From Bacillus sp. FJAT-44742 (GTDB lineage: Bacteria; Bacillota; Bacilli; Bacillales; Marinococcaceae), in the NCBI RefSeq assembly GCF_002797315.1, contig NZ_KZ454936.1, positions 2,861,645 to 2,925,644 of the forward strand: a stretch of DNA of 64,000 nt. Reading direction: 5' to 3'. This document shows positions 17,552-27,117 of the stretch, piece after piece (the first letter of the stretch is position 1; every line of letters begins with the position of its first letter). The notes under the pieces are model-generated. The model did not search any database, had not been told where the DNA came from, and saw only the letters and a program-made list of their open reading frames with translations. The position numbers were made by a program, and so were the translations under genes.

Positions 17552-18847
17552 TTAGTTTCCTCCCTCAACTCGATAAGTACTTTTAACGTCCAGTACAATA
17601 TCAAGCTCCTCTAATTTCTTGTAGATTTCTTCATAAGTTGCGCGAGTAGTCTGATGAGTGATGATCACTACTTCCGCTGTTTCTTCTCCTTTTATCGGCC
17701 ATTGAAGTAACTTTTCAAAGCTGACGTCATGCTTGGAAAATAAAGAAGTCAAAGTAGCAAACGTGCCGGTTTCATCTTTGACATGAAGACGCAGGAAATA
17801 TTTAGCTTTAGATTCCTCATCTGATTTCATTTCTTTGCTGTGCAAAGGCCCGGTAATACTTCTTCCATTGACTCCAAGCTTCATGTTTTTTACAACGGTA
17901 ACCAGGTCAGATACTACTGCTGTAGCAGTTGGCAATGAACCAGCTCCAGGGCCGTAAAACATCGTTTCACCTACAGCCTCTCCGTAAACGTAGACAGCAT
18001 TGTATTCGTCATTGACGGAGGCAAGAGGGTGAGAACTAGGAATAAGCGTCGGCTGTACTGTAAGCTCAAGCTTTCCTTCATCACGCTGGGCTAAACCAAT
18101 AAGCTTAATAGTATAACCAAGCTGCTCACAATACTCGATGTCTTCTAAAGTAACAGTCGTAATCCCTCTCACCACTACATCTTCCAAATCCACATTGGTT
18201 GCAAAACTTAAGTTTGCTAAAATGGTGATTTTTCTGGCTGCATCAAGTCCCTCCACATCAGAGGTAGGGTCACTTTCGGCAAAGCCCAGTTCTTTGGCTT
18301 CTGCAAGAACTTCTTCATAAGACCTGCCTTCCTGGCTCATCTTTGTCAAAATATAATTAGTAGTTCCATTAACTATCCCCATAATTTTTGTAATGCGGTC
18401 TGAGGAAAGGCCTTCTACAAGGCTGCGAATAACAGGAATGCCGCCTGCTACACTCGCTTCATAAAAAATATCACATTGGTTTTCCGAGGCAGCCTTTAAC
18501 AATTCCGGCCCGTAAAGTGCCATTAAGTCCTTATTAGCAGTCACGATGTGCTTTTTCTGCTGAAGGGCTTTAAGAATGTATTCTCTGGCTTCATGAATAC
18601 CGCCCATCACTTCAATGACAACATCCACATCAGGATCGGAAATAACCTCGTCAGGTGAAGTGGTTAACTTATCTGTGTCAATCTCTATTGATCTTTGTTT
18701 TTCTACGTCCTTAACAAGAACCTTCTCTATCGTAATAGGACTCCCTACTTGGTGTTGAAGCTCTTCCTGGTGTTCCTTAATAATTTGGATCACACCGCTT
18801 CCTACCGTCCCTAACCCAAGTAATCCTATACCAACTCTGCTATTCAT
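17552..18847 (-). CDS. hom: Homoserine dehydrogenase
   Basis: The 431-residue enzyme has the NAD(P)-binding [11 protein letters not shown] near the N-terminus, the substrate-binding GLDAARK segment and a C-terminal ACT domain (about 350-431, [19 protein letters not shown]) for threonine feedback. It reduces aspartate semialdehyde to homoserine. The ATG at 18847 follows AAGGAGTG; B. subtilis Hom has 433 residues. It heads the hom-thrC-thrB operon, and the 286-base gap upstream should carry the promoter, where I saw no riboswitch or T-box. Confidence 0.97.
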   Translation of the reverse strand: MNSRVGIGLLGLGTVGSGVIQIIKEHQEELQHQVGSPITIEKVLVKDVEKQRSIEIDTDKLTTSPDEVISDPDVDVVIEVMGGIHEAREYILKALQQKKHIVTANKDLMALYGPELLKAASENQCDIFYEASVAGGIPVIRSLVEGLSSDRITKIMGIVNGTTNYILTKMSQEGRSYEEVLAEAKELGFAESDPTSDVEGLDAARKITILANLSFATNVDLEDVVVRGITTVTLEDIEYCEQLGYTIKLIGLAQRDEGKLELTVQPTLIPSSHPLASVNDEYNAVYVYGEAVGETMFYGPGAGSLPTATAVVSDLVTVVKNMKLGVNGRSITGPLHSKEMKSDEESKAKYFLRLHVKDETGTFATLTSLFSKHDVSFEKLLQWPIKGEETAEVVIITHQTTRATYEEIYKKLEELDIVLDVKSTYRVEGGN

Positions 18848-19110
18848 GGTCTCCCCACTCCTTACTTCATCTATCTCTGCTTTCCTTTTTTCCATTGATG
18901 CAAATAATTTATATCATCACACATAACTTAAATCATTGTCAATTTTATGCGGAATGGAAAGAATGTATATAAGAGACGAACAATTGTCTCACTATAATGG
19001 ACATTATAGAATTTTCCCGTACTTTTTACAAGAGGGTAGACACTTTTCTCACTTTTTGTTAACGAAAAATATGCTGGCCATTTCTATCGCACTTTCTATT
19101 TCTCTACGTA

Positions 19111-19146
19111 ATGTAAGATCAAAAAAAAGAGGGGCTATCGCAGCCG
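19111..19146 (-). terminator. Terminator overlapping the end of yutH
   Basis: On the minus strand AGAGGG...CCTCT followed by eight T overlaps the last codons and stop of yutH. Confidence 0.75.
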
Positions 19147-20214
19147 TCCCTCTCTTTGAAGAATCCAATCTATTTTACCCGGCCAATTCCGTCCCAGGTT
19201 TCTACCAAGCTCCCCGAGCTGTTCCAGGTAAATACCTTCTCGTTCCCATATCTCCTCAACACTCCATTCCATTTCTTTGCCAAGAGTGGAGCTTTCATAC
19301 ATATAGTGCTTTTCCACCTGCTCAATATATAAATAAGGAAAAACAAGCCTTCCAAACACCATCATCCAATCCCGGTCTGTAAACGCATTGTGCTGAAGGT
19401 AGTGGTGTAAAAAGGACTCTATTCGCTGAGTTGGCTCCTGTTGAAAAAACGCCTCTCGCAGCCATTCTGCCACATCTCTTGCAGGGTGGTCATAGAGCCA
19501 GTCGGACGGCAGTTTCACTTCAGTTCTTTCCGGATCCACTGTCAGCCACGTTCCCTCTGTAAAACGAAAGTGACTTAATGATCCTCCTTCTTTTGCTGAA
19601 TACCCCCGGCTGCTCTCCATCTCCCTCAGCCATTGAATTGCGTTTTCAGTTAATCCCAGGTAATAGGGAAACGTTAAAATGAACCAGCGGTCAAAGGAAG
19701 TAAAGTCAGTTTGCTGGCTTACTTTTGCATACCAGCTTTCTAGCTGGTCAATTCTCATTTCCCACCACTGACTCCATCTCATGCCAAACGATACAGTCGA
19801 AGAATCTGAAGCAGTACCCAGATGACTCCCTTGTTTATGAAACATCCCCAGGGAAGAGCCGGTTTCTGTCATGTGACCGACTGTTCTTTTCTCCTCGGGA
19901 ATATAAAACAGCATTCTTTGTTCGCCATCAATCGGAATCGTTTCACGGCCATTAACAGATTGAACAAACTGTGCAACCTGTATGCCGCCGTTTTGTTTCA
20001 GTGCTTCCGCCCATGAGATTTTTTCTTTCAGGGTTCCTCTTCCTGTTTCCAGTTTCGGCACAAAAATGTATGTTCCGCTGTCAGCTGAAAATCCTTCGTA
20101 CATGCCAGCCTGGAACCTTTCTCTGCAGTACAGCCCGTATCCGTCATATACATTCCTTTCAAACAAAGCCCGGTCACCTCTCCTTTTTAGTTCATATAAT
20201 AGTTTATGACCCAT
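19135..20214 (-). CDS. yutH: Spore coat-associated protein YutH
   Basis: The 359-residue protein resembles the CotS/YutH family of coat proteins, which have a degenerate kinase fold; FDRWFILTFPYYLGL and HHYLQHNAFTDRDWM are recognisable family-like segments. It is probably inert as a kinase and sits in the spore coat. I place the start at 20214, where GAAAGG lies nine bases upstream; the frame opens 17 codons earlier without a good RBS. It is divergent from yutG, as in B. subtilis. Confidence 0.78.
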   Translation of the reverse strand: MGHKLLYELKRRGDRALFERNVYDGYGLYCRERFQAGMYEGFSADSGTYIFVPKLETGRGTLKEKISWAEALKQNGGIQVAQFVQSVNGRETIPIDGEQRMLFYIPEEKRTVGHMTETGSSLGMFHKQGSHLGTASDSSTVSFGMRWSQWWEMRIDQLESWYAKVSQQTDFTSFDRWFILTFPYYLGLTENAIQWLREMESSRGYSAKEGGSLSHFRFTEGTWLTVDPERTEVKLPSDWLYDHPARDVAEWLREAFFQQEPTQRIESFLHHYLQHNAFTDRDWMMVFGRLVFPYLYIEQVEKHYMYESSTLGKEMEWSVEEIWEREGIYLEQLGELGRNLGRNWPGKIDWILQREGRLR

Positions 20215-20326
20215 ACACGGAAACCTTTCACAAAGAAGGGATATCCTCTCTGCATTAAGACACACTAAGAGAGCAGAGTCTTGTAAATTCCAGAGAGCAA
20301 AAGAATAAAAAAGACAGGTGATATAA

Positions 20327-20821
20327 ATGGTTTATCAGCACCATCCTCTTAAGGAAACAGCAATTTCATTACTAAAGGAAAGAGGAGTCACGACGGATAA
20401 GATCGCTGAATTAGTACATTTTCTTCAATCTCAATACTTCCCAGAACTTACGATGGAAGCGTGCAAAGCCAACGTGGAGCATGTATTGGGAAAACGGGAG
20501 GTGCAAAACGCTATTATTACAGGGATAGAGCTGGATCGATTAACTGAAAAAAAAGCAATAACCGAGCCGCTGCAGGAAATCTTAGAAAACGACGAAGGCT
20601 TGTATGGCATTGATGAGATTATTGCTCTTTCAATTGTTAATGTTTACGGCTCTATTGGTTTTACAAACTACGGTTATATCGACAAAGTGAAACCAGGGAT
20701 CCTGAAAAAACTTAATGATAAATCCACTGGTGAATGTCATACTTTTCTCGATGACATTGTCGGGGCTATTGCAGCTGCAGCTTCAAGCAGACTCGCCCAC
20801 CGTGCAGCCAATGTAGAATAA
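20327..20821 (+). CDS. yutG: Phosphatidylglycerophosphatase A family protein YutG
   Basis: The 164-residue protein matches the PgpA-like YutG family: GLYGIDEIIALSIVNVYGSIG and a C-terminal TFLDDIVGAIAAAASSRLAHR. Members may remove phosphate from phosphatidylglycerophosphate, but the Bacillus proteins lack the strong membrane segments of E. coli PgpA, so the role is not certain. CAGGTG precedes the ATG. Confidence 0.9.
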   Translation: MVYQHHPLKETAISLLKERGVTTDKIAELVHFLQSQYFPELTMEACKANVEHVLGKREVQNAIITGIELDRLTEKKAITEPLQEILENDEGLYGIDEIIALSIVNVYGSIGFTNYGYIDKVKPGILKKLNDKSTGECHTFLDDIVGAIAAAASSRLAHRAANVE

Positions 20822-20845
20822 TTTTTTAAAAGCCGGAAGCCTTCT

Positions 20846-20908
20846 GGACCCCTTAATTTTGCCAAGCCGGGATCACCGGTTCCAATCATGGCAACGGTGA
20901 AGGGGACC
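20846..20908. repeat. Nested imperfect inverted repeat of 63 bases
   Basis: The outer arms GGACCCCTT and AAGGGGACC and inner arms TTGCCA and TGGCAA pair around a CCGG-GATCA-CCGG core. There is no T run, so it is not an ordinary terminator. It lies behind yutG and before the yutF terminator. Confidence 0.5.
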
Positions 20909-20950
20909 TCTTAAATGTATGGCCTCCTGCACAAGTTGGAACGAGGCTGG

Positions 20951-21003
20951 TACAAAAAAGCAGAAAACCGACCCATTTTTTGAATGGTTCGGTTTTCTGC
21001 TTT
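20951..21003 (-). terminator. Terminator after yutF
   Basis: AAGCAGAAAACCGA pairs with TCGGTTTTCTGCTT, with further pairing ACCATTC/GAATGGT-like inside, and is followed on the minus strand by six T. Confidence 0.85.
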
Positions 21004-21075
21004 AGCGGTTCATGAAGACAGATCTGTGTCAAAATGTTTATTTTTTAACCTTGCTTTGTCAATGTCTCTGTCTTT

Positions 21076-21840
21076 TTAAATCTTCCATTCCTTTAAGGAA
21101 GAAACAACATGTGTCGGCTGCTCCTGTTTTTCCTTTAATTGCTCTGCAGTCGTAACACCCGTGTGCACCATTAATGTATCAATGCCTCCATTGATACCTG
21201 CCAGGATATCGGTATCATAGTTGTCACCGACCATCAGCACCTCTTCTTTGGACAAGTTTATTCTTTCCAGGGCTTGCTCGACAATAATGGATTCCGGTTT
21301 TCCAATCACTGTCGGCTCTACACCTGTGGAAAGAGAAATAACTGACACAAATGAACCATTTCCAGGCAGCAGTCCTCTTTCAGATGGCAGTGAGACATCC
21401 TTGTTTGTCGCAATAAAACGAGCTCCATTTCTTACAGCCAGTGCTGCTTTGGCAAGCTTTTCATATGTAATGCCCCGGTCTATCCCCATCACTACAAACC
21501 CTGGTTGATCTTCTTCATAAGTGATGCCCGCCTGCTCAAGAGCCTTTTGGATACCATCTTCACCAATGACGTAGGCGGATTGTTTTTCCCTTTGCTCAGT
21601 TAAATAAGATGCGGTAGCCATACTAGAGGTAAAGACATGTTTTGTTTCACAGGGAATGCCCATGTTTTGAAGTTTTTGTGCTACGCTTTCTGGAGTTTCT
21701 GAGGAATTGTTTGTCACAAACAAGTAAGGAAGATTCTGCTCTTTTAAAGAGCTTACAAATTCTACTGCTTCGGGTATGATCTCTTTTCCTCTGTACACAG
21801 TGCCATCTAAATCGATTAAGTATCCCTTGTATGCCGTCAT
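21076..21840 (-). CDS. yutF: HAD phosphatase YutF (NagD/PNPase-like, type IIA)
   Basis: The 254-residue hydrolase has the HAD nucleophile motif YLIDLDGTVYRG, the second motif FVTNNSSE, GKPE as motif III and the metal-binding MVGDNYDTDI. The family (TIGR01457 type) removes phosphate from small sugar or nucleotide phosphates; the substrate is not known. GGAAGAG precedes the ATG. It is in the yutF position of B. subtilis. Confidence 0.92.
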   Translation of the reverse strand: MTAYKGYLIDLDGTVYRGKEIIPEAVEFVSSLKEQNLPYLFVTNNSSETPESVAQKLQNMGIPCETKHVFTSSMATASYLTEQREKQSAYVIGEDGIQKALEQAGITYEEDQPGFVVMGIDRGITYEKLAKAALAVRNGARFIATNKDVSLPSERGLLPGNGSFVSVISLSTGVEPTVIGKPESIIVEQALERINLSKEEVLMVGDNYDTDILAGINGGIDTLMVHTGVTTAEQLKEKQEQPTHVVSSLKEWKI

Positions 21841-21971
21841 CTATCTCTTCCTTTCTGATCTGCTATGTGTTGAACCTGATGGGAGCTGGCCAGTAATTGC
21901 ATCACCAGTCATCAGCGCTCCCATACCCACTAGAGCTCTCTATAAAAAAAGCTGTTGGTTTTAAAGCCTTT

Positions 21972-22349
21972 CTATTCTTTTTTTCTTTTTTCCGTAATGC
22001 TTTCCCCGCCAAGCCCCCAGTTATCAGTGCTGATTTCTTTAATTTGGATGTCGACTGGATCATCTCCATGCTCAAGAATTTCTTTTAAAATGCGAATACC
22101 TTCTTCGCGTAAGGTATCTTTTTCATCCTCGGTCGGGCGTCCTTTTTCACTTGTCACCTGATATAAAAGGGAGGTGTTGTCCCTATTTGCTGACTCTTCG
22201 TCATCTTCGTGGATGACAACGAGTGTAGTAGCAGGATTTTTCCCCAATGTGTCTTTGAGTACTTCTGTAAACCTTCTGATTAACTGGTTCTTTTTGTTTA
22301 CAGACAGTCCGTTATGTTGCGCCTTTAATGCAAGGCTCACATATGGCAT
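21972..22349 (-). CDS. Tautomerase-superfamily protein (4-OT-like)
   Basis: The 125-residue protein begins Met-Pro, so after methionine removal Pro1 could be the catalytic base of the tautomerase superfamily. It looks like two beta-alpha-beta units, the second ending in IKEISTDNWGLGGES, close to the NWGxGG end of 4-oxalocrotonate tautomerase. The substrate is unknown. AAGGAGGG precedes the ATG, and the gene follows yutE with no gap, so they share an operon. B. subtilis has no gene here. Confidence 0.72.
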   Translation of the reverse strand: MPYVSLALKAQHNGLSVNKKNQLIRRFTEVLKDTLGKNPATTLVVIHEDDEESANRDNTSLLYQVTSEKGRPTEDEKDTLREEGIRILKEILEHGDDPVDIQIKEISTDNWGLGGESITEKRKKE

Positions 22350-22811
22350 TTACTTTCCCTCCTTGTTTTCATTCTCAGGCAGAAAAGCAGAAACCGGTCC
22401 TAATTCTTTTTCTAAGTATGACCTGACGTGGCCTGGAAAGGCATGCACGACTTCTATGTTTTTCTCCAGCACCTGTTGAAAGTGATGATGATCTATCTTT
22501 GTGTAGCTTGATACGAGATCTTTTCGCAGCCGTATCACTTCTTTAAACGATTCCGCCTCGTTTTCAGGAATGACTTTTTCGTCGTTTAATATATCCAAAA
22601 TATCTTCATAACTTCCTGGGTCCCTCATGATAAAACCGTCAATCATCTGGTTTCCTACATCAATGAAAGCTTCAATGAAACCATGAGTGATACGCTCTAA
22701 GGCTAATTTTCCAACCTCAGAATCAGTAAGAGTATTTGATTGAAACACTTGACGTAACTCTTCTATATATATAAGGTTGTTTTCAATTTGGTTTCGATCC
22801 ACAAAATACAT
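22350..22811 (-). CDS. yutE: HepT-like DUF86 protein YutE
   Basis: The 153-residue helical protein belongs to the DUF86/HepT-like group (YutE, UPF0331). HepT toxins use an R-x4-H-x-Y RNase motif; here the matching site reads RKDLVSSY (about residue 96), with serine instead of histidine, so RNase activity is doubtful. No MntA antitoxin gene lies next to it. GGGGGAG precedes the ATG. Confidence 0.8.
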   Translation of the reverse strand: MYFVDRNQIENNLIYIEELRQVFQSNTLTDSEVGKLALERITHGFIEAFIDVGNQMIDGFIMRDPGSYEDILDILNDEKVIPENEAESFKEVIRLRKDLVSSYTKIDHHHFQQVLEKNIEVVHAFPGHVRSYLEKELGPVSAFLPENENKEGK

Positions 22812-22998
22812 TGTCTCCCCCGCTCTCTTATTGATTTATGTATAAGTATAGCATAACTTTTTTGCTCACCTAGCCCCTCATGTATACAAGCAGATCATTG
22901 ACATTACGTACGCGGGACAAAATTATGGTAGGATAGACATGACTTCTTTCACTAACAAATAAACCATTTTATTATAATAAAGTTCGGAGGGTATCAAA

Positions 22999-23973
22999 GT
23001 GGAGCGAGAGTTAGCATTAGAGATTGTACGTGTTACAGAAGCTGCTGCCTTAGCCTCAGCACAATGGCTTGGCCGCGGATTAAAGATTGAAGCAGATGAC
23101 GCTGCAACAACTGCCATGAGAACCATGTTTGATTCTGTCAGCTGTAAGGGGACAGTTGTGATTGGAGAAGGAGAACTTGATGAAGCACCAATGCTTTACA
23201 TAGGAGAGGAAGTTGGAAACGGCAACGGTCCTGAAGTGGATATTGCTGTTGATCCACTTGAAGGGACAAACATTGTTGCCAAAGGACACCCTAACGCTAT
23301 GGCGGTCATTGCTGTAGCTGATAGAGGAACACTTCTTCATGCTCCGGATATGTATATGGAAAAAATCGTGGTTGGTCCAAAAGCTGCCGGCCTTGTCCGT
23401 ATCGATGATCCTATTGAAAAAACAATTGATATTATAGCCAAAATGAATAATAAACGTGTTCGTGACCTTACTGTTATTATCCAGGAACGTGAACGTCATG
23501 ATGAAATTGTGGAACGAGTACGAAAAAAAGGAGCAAGAGTCAAGCTGTTTGGAGATGGTGATGTAGGAGCCTCCATTGCAACTGCCCTGCCCCAAACGGG
23601 AATTGACTTATTTGTGGGTACAGGTGGCGCGCCTGAGGGTGTTATCTCCGCTGCCGCTATCAAAGCATTGGGAGGAGACATGCAGGCTCGCCTTGTGCCA
23701 TCTAATGAAGAAGAAGAGCAGCGATGCCGGGATATGGGACTTGAAGATCCCACTCAGGTGCTCCAGCTCAATGACCTTGTAAAAGGTGATGATGCTATCT
23801 TTGCAGCATCAGGGGTTTCATCCGGGGAACTCCTGCAAGGTGTCCGCTTTCTAGGCGGAGACCTTGCCGAAACAGATTCCATCGTCATGCGTGCCAAAAC
23901 CCGCACAGTCAGATATATTAAAGCACATCACCACCTGGAGAATAAGCCTCACCTTATTATGGAGGAAGAGTAG
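22999..23973 (+). CDS. glpX: Fructose-1,6-bisphosphatase class II, GlpX
   Basis: The 324-residue enzyme shows the class II signatures [19 protein letters not shown] and GTGGAPEGV. It makes fructose 6-phosphate in gluconeogenesis. It starts with GTG at 22999, eight bases after GGAGG. In B. subtilis the glpX homologue lies elsewhere, so this is a local rearrangement. A TTGACA box at 22898-22903 may be the -35, but the -10 is unclear. The DUF3055 gene follows 34 bases on. Confidence 0.95.
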   Translation: MERELALEIVRVTEAAALASAQWLGRGLKIEADDAATTAMRTMFDSVSCKGTVVIGEGELDEAPMLYIGEEVGNGNGPEVDIAVDPLEGTNIVAKGHPNAMAVIAVADRGTLLHAPDMYMEKIVVGPKAAGLVRIDDPIEKTIDIIAKMNNKRVRDLTVIIQERERHDEIVERVRKKGARVKLFGDGDVGASIATALPQTGIDLFVGTGGAPEGVISAAAIKALGGDMQARLVPSNEEEEQRCRDMGLEDPTQVLQLNDLVKGDDAIFAASGVSSGELLQGVRFLGGDLAETDSIVMRAKTRTVRYIKAHHHLENKPHLIMEEE

Positions 23974-24006
23974 ATCTCTTCTTTCCCTCATAAAGGAGGA
24001 CATTAG

Positions 24007-24276
24007 ATGTCAGAAGAAAGATTTTTTCTATATGACGATATCGAAGAAACAAAAACGAGATTTGTAAGCTTCATGGGTGAAAGCCAACGCTTCGACCTGG
24101 CAATCATTTCAAGCGGCCGTCATTACGGAAAACAAATTGTCCTTGATATGCAATCAAACCGTTTTGCCATTGTTGGATCCGATGATTTAGAGGAACCGGG
24201 ATATATTGAACACGCCTACCGTTTAAATGAAGAAGAAGCTTCTGAACTCCGCTCTTTCTTATATGAAGTTGTATAA
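24007..24276 (+). CDS. DUF3055 protein
   Basis: The 89-residue protein starts MSEERFFLYDDIEETKTRF and contains SFMGESQRFDLAI, the DUF3055 pattern. Its function is unknown. GGAGG precedes the ATG and the gene lies 33 bases after glpX, so they are probably co-transcribed up to the strong terminator that follows. Confidence 0.85.
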   Translation: MSEERFFLYDDIEETKTRFVSFMGESQRFDLAIISSGRHYGKQIVLDMQSNRFAIVGSDDLEEPGYIEHAYRLNEEEASELRSFLYEVV

Positions 24277-24285
24277 AAAAGGTCA

Positions 24286-24327
24286 AAGAAGCCTGCAGCA
24301 AGTACTTGCCGCAGGCTTCTTTTTTTG
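24286..24327 (+). terminator. Terminator after glpX-DUF3055
   Basis: AAGAAGCCTGC and GCAGGCTTCTT pair around a 13-base loop, followed by seven T. Confidence 0.92.
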
Positions 24328-24452
24328 ACATAAGAAATGGGTCTGCTTGGAAGGCTTATATTACCCTAGGATCAGTCTCTCCTTAGCTTGATGAATAATT
24401 TCATTAATCCTGACTAACTAATAAGAATAAAAAGATGGAGGAGACTGCTGTT

Positions 24453-24623
24453 ATGAAGAAACAATCGCATTCTGAAAAGAGGGACTCGTATTATACAGAT
24501 CCCTCAAACCATGAAAAACAACGAACTGATGGACAATCGGTCTCAGGTAAGGACTACTGGCCGGATGAACCATATAGAGACCTTGAGTATGAACGAGCAA
24601 ATCATCCTCCCACCACTTCTTAA
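24453..24623 (+). CDS. Possible small hydrophilic protein (56 aa)
   Basis: A frame of 56 codons starts at ATG 24453 with GGAGG eleven bases upstream. The product is very polar, rich in S, D, E, H and Y (YYTDPSNHEK, DYWPDEPYRDLEYE), with no membrane segment; such composition is common in small spore proteins. I do not recognise it, and no terminator follows on this strand, so it is tentative. Confidence 0.45.
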   Translation: MKKQSHSEKRDSYYTDPSNHEKQRTDGQSVSGKDYWPDEPYRDLEYERANHPPTTS

Positions 24624-24825
24624 CCAAAGGCTTGTTACATTCAACTGCCCTAAAGGTTCGAGCGCGAGGTCCATTCATGCTTCATTCCATTATTCATGGT
24701 GTCTTTCTATACCTAAAGCATGCCTCAGCTCCAAGGGGATACAACCTTGGGGTATCTTCAGCTCTGCTATTCCCGCTAATGGCTCGCGCGTTTATCTAAA
24801 AATTCTCCTTTACCATAGCCTAACT

Positions 24826-24860
24826 AAAAAAACCCGGATCCTAGTCGGAGTTCCGGATTT
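24826..24860 (-). terminator. Terminator after yutD
   Basis: On the minus strand AATCCGG...CCGGGTT is followed by seven T, overlapping the yutD stop. Confidence 0.75.
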
Positions 24861-25131
24861 TTTTCAAGACAAAATAAGCACAGCCAAAATTGCAGTATTC
24901 ATATATATATTCATCTAATGTACTAATTTTTGTATCAAATGTCGCCTTTTTGTGGGTATCTTCAAAAAAGCCTCTCAGTCGAAGCTGGCTATGCCCCCAG
25001 TCTCCAACGATGTAGTCATACTTATTTAATACTTCACTGTACCGGCCGATAAACTCTTCCTCATTCCATCCGTTCCTGAAATCATTAATCACTTCATATT
25101 GCTGGTTTTGAATGCTTACCACACTTCTCAC
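24841..25131 (-). CDS. yutD: DUF1027 protein YutD
   Basis: The 96-residue protein carries LNKYDYIVGDWGHSQLRLRGF, split here as NKYDYIVGDWG and QLRLRGF, the core of DUF1027, and matches B. subtilis YutD in place and size. Function is unknown. It ends in a CNFGCAYFVLKK segment with two cysteines. It is divergent from yutC. Confidence 0.88.
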   Translation of the reverse strand: MRSVVSIQNQQYEVINDFRNGWNEEEFIGRYSEVLNKYDYIVGDWGHSQLRLRGFFEDTHKKATFDTKISTLDEYIYEYCNFGCAYFVLKKIRNSD

Positions 25132-25313
25132 CTCGCTTACCTTGTCTATTGTACCACAATCTATTCATTGCTAAAATTTTTGATTTCATTAATTATTTTT
25201 GCAACTTACCATTACAGCTCAATGTCTCTTTCTCTCATTAATGCTGAGTCCTAGTATTTACCATCATGTTTTTCTGAACTGAGAAGAATACTACAAGTAA
25301 GGAGGTGTTTCAG

Positions 25314-25943
25314 ATGAAAAAAGGAGTTTTAACCGCTGCCGTTTTATCTGGCTGTCTTATGCTGGGCGGCTGTGGTCAAATGTTCGGGGGAGAAGCTCAA
25401 CCCAATCCTCTTCAGGTACATGAGCCGGAGAATCACCTTAATTACGTCACCGACGAAACCCAGGGAGATCCTCAGCATTTTGGGATGGTAAGGCATAAGA
25501 AAAACGAAGAAGCACTCGAACACACACCAAAAACAACAGATTATATAAATCGCCAGCAATCTGCTGAAGGGATTAGTCAAATGCTTGTCAAAACCACACC
25601 GGTAGAGGAAGCATGTGTTCTTGTTACAAACCATCATGTATTAGTTGCATATGACACAGAACGGGACGACCGGGATGTTGTAGCTCAGCAGACCAAGATG
25701 GTGGCAGAAGCAATGGTGCCCTACTATTATGAAGTCTATATCACGGATAATCCAGCGATGATGGAAGACATTGAGCGTTTTCAAACCGTAGGCCCGCAAA
25801 CAAGAGATATTCAGAAAATCCTCTCCCAAACCATTGAAGATATGGTGGAATCAACAGAACAGCCACCATCTACAAAGTACTTGGATAACCGATTTGATGC
25901 AGAAGAAGACGGAGAATTAGCAAGAACCGCTCCCATTCAATAA
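25314..25943 (+). CDS. yutC: Sporulation lipoprotein YutC (YhcN/YlaJ family)
   Basis: The 209-residue protein has a lipoprotein signal peptide ending in LMLGGC (cysteine near 21) and a YhcN/YlaJ-type domain. Relatives are membrane or spore lipoproteins made during sporulation. The ATG at 25314 has a consensus AAGGAGG RBS. A terminator overlaps its end, separating it from the converging lipA gene. Confidence 0.85.
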   Translation: MKKGVLTAAVLSGCLMLGGCGQMFGGEAQPNPLQVHEPENHLNYVTDETQGDPQHFGMVRHKKNEEALEHTPKTTDYINRQQSAEGISQMLVKTTPVEEACVLVTNHHVLVAYDTERDDRDVVAQQTKMVAEAMVPYYYEVYITDNPAMMEDIERFQTVGPQTRDIQKILSQTIEDMVESTEQPPSTKYLDNRFDAEEDGELARTAPIQ

Positions 25944-25962
25944 ATAGGAGCGGTTCTTTTTC
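25922..25962. terminator. Terminator between yutC and lipA
   Basis: AAGAACCGCTCC and GGAGCGGTTCTT pair across the yutC stop and are followed by TTTTT; it may serve both converging genes. Confidence 0.88.
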
Positions 25963-25982
25963 AAGATAGAAAAGAAATCCGA

Positions 25983-26900
25983 TTAAAATTGCTGTTCTGC
26001 CTGATACTTTTGAGCTTCTTCATTCACCTGTGCTTCGTTAACCTGTTCATCTGCGTGATAGGACGAACGAACAAGCGGTCCGGCTTCACAATGCTTAAAT
26101 CCTTTGGACATAGCAATTTCTCTTAGCTCGGCAAACTCATCTGGATGGTAGTATTTCTGAACCTTCAGATGCTTTTTAGATGGCTGCAAATATTGTCCGA
26201 TTGTCATAATATCCACATCGTGTGCCCGCAGATCGTCCATTGTTTCAATAATTTCTTCCTTTGTTTCCCCTAGACCGATCATCAAGCTGGATTTTGTCGG
26301 GATGTCAGAATGCAGCTCTTTTGCATAGCGGAGGAATTCAAGTGAACGGTCATAGGTAGCCCGGGCTCTTACTCTTGGAGTAAGGCGTTTTACCGTTTCG
26401 ATATTGTGATTTAAAATATTTGGCCGTGCTTCCATTAAAGTTTTTAAATTCTCTTCCATTCCCATCATATCAGAAGGCAGTACCTCAATCGTACAGTATG
26501 GATTCCGCCGGCGTACTGCACGGACAGTTTCAGCAAACACAGCTGCTCCGCCATCCTTTAAATCGTCGCGGGCTACTGCTGTAATTACTGCATGTTTAAG
26601 CCCCATCTGCTCAACAGACTCAGCCACTCGTTCTGGTTCATCCCAATCTAATTCAGTAGGGAGGCCCGTTTTTACTGCACAAAAACGACAGGCTCTTGTA
26701 CATACATCGCCAAGAATCATAAAAGTTGCCGTTTTTCGTTCTGCCCAGCACTCATGAATATTAGGGCATTTTGCCTCCTCACACACGGTATGGAGGTTTT
26801 TTTCACGCATCATTTTCTTTAAGCCTTTATAGGATTCGTTTGTATTAAGCTTAATCTTCAACCATTCTGGTTTCCGAATGTATTCTTCTTGCTTAGCCAA
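25983..26900 (-). CDS. lipA: Lipoyl synthase
   Basis: The 305-residue enzyme has both cysteine clusters of lipoyl synthase, [12 protein letters not shown] for the auxiliary cluster and CTRACRFC for the radical-SAM cluster. It inserts two sulfurs into protein-bound octanoyl groups, for example on GcvH at 45.5 kb. It starts with TTG at 26900, nine bases after GGAG; no ATG fits. It is the yutB position of B. subtilis and is divergent from yunA. Confidence 0.96.
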   Translation of the reverse strand: MAKQEEYIRKPEWLKIKLNTNESYKGLKKMMREKNLHTVCEEAKCPNIHECWAERKTATFMILGDVCTRACRFCAVKTGLPTELDWDEPERVAESVEQMGLKHAVITAVARDDLKDGGAAVFAETVRAVRRRNPYCTIEVLPSDMMGMEENLKTLMEARPNILNHNIETVKRLTPRVRARATYDRSLEFLRYAKELHSDIPTKSSLMIGLGETKEEIIETMDDLRAHDVDIMTIGQYLQPSKKHLKVQKYYHPDEFAELREIAMSKGFKHCEAGPLVRSSYHADEQVNEAQVNEEAQKYQAEQQF

Positions 26901-27117
26901 GCTTCATCACTCCAGTAAATTGTACTGTATTGGAGGAAAGGCAGAGCGCTATGTAACAGTAATGGAACTCTCTGCTTCCTGTTCTTTTTATACTTTAACA
27001 CGTTCAGAACTTTTCTACCAAACATCCTGTTTGTTTCCAATGATTGTCTTTATCTTTTTTAAATAAATAGGTCACACTAACAAGCAGATACCGTTTCTGA
27101 AAGGTAGGAGTATAGAC

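Noticed and set aside
23080-23595. Minus-strand open frame of 171 codons
   Set aside because: It is antisense to glpX, rich in H, S and N as in shadow frames, and unlike any family I know.
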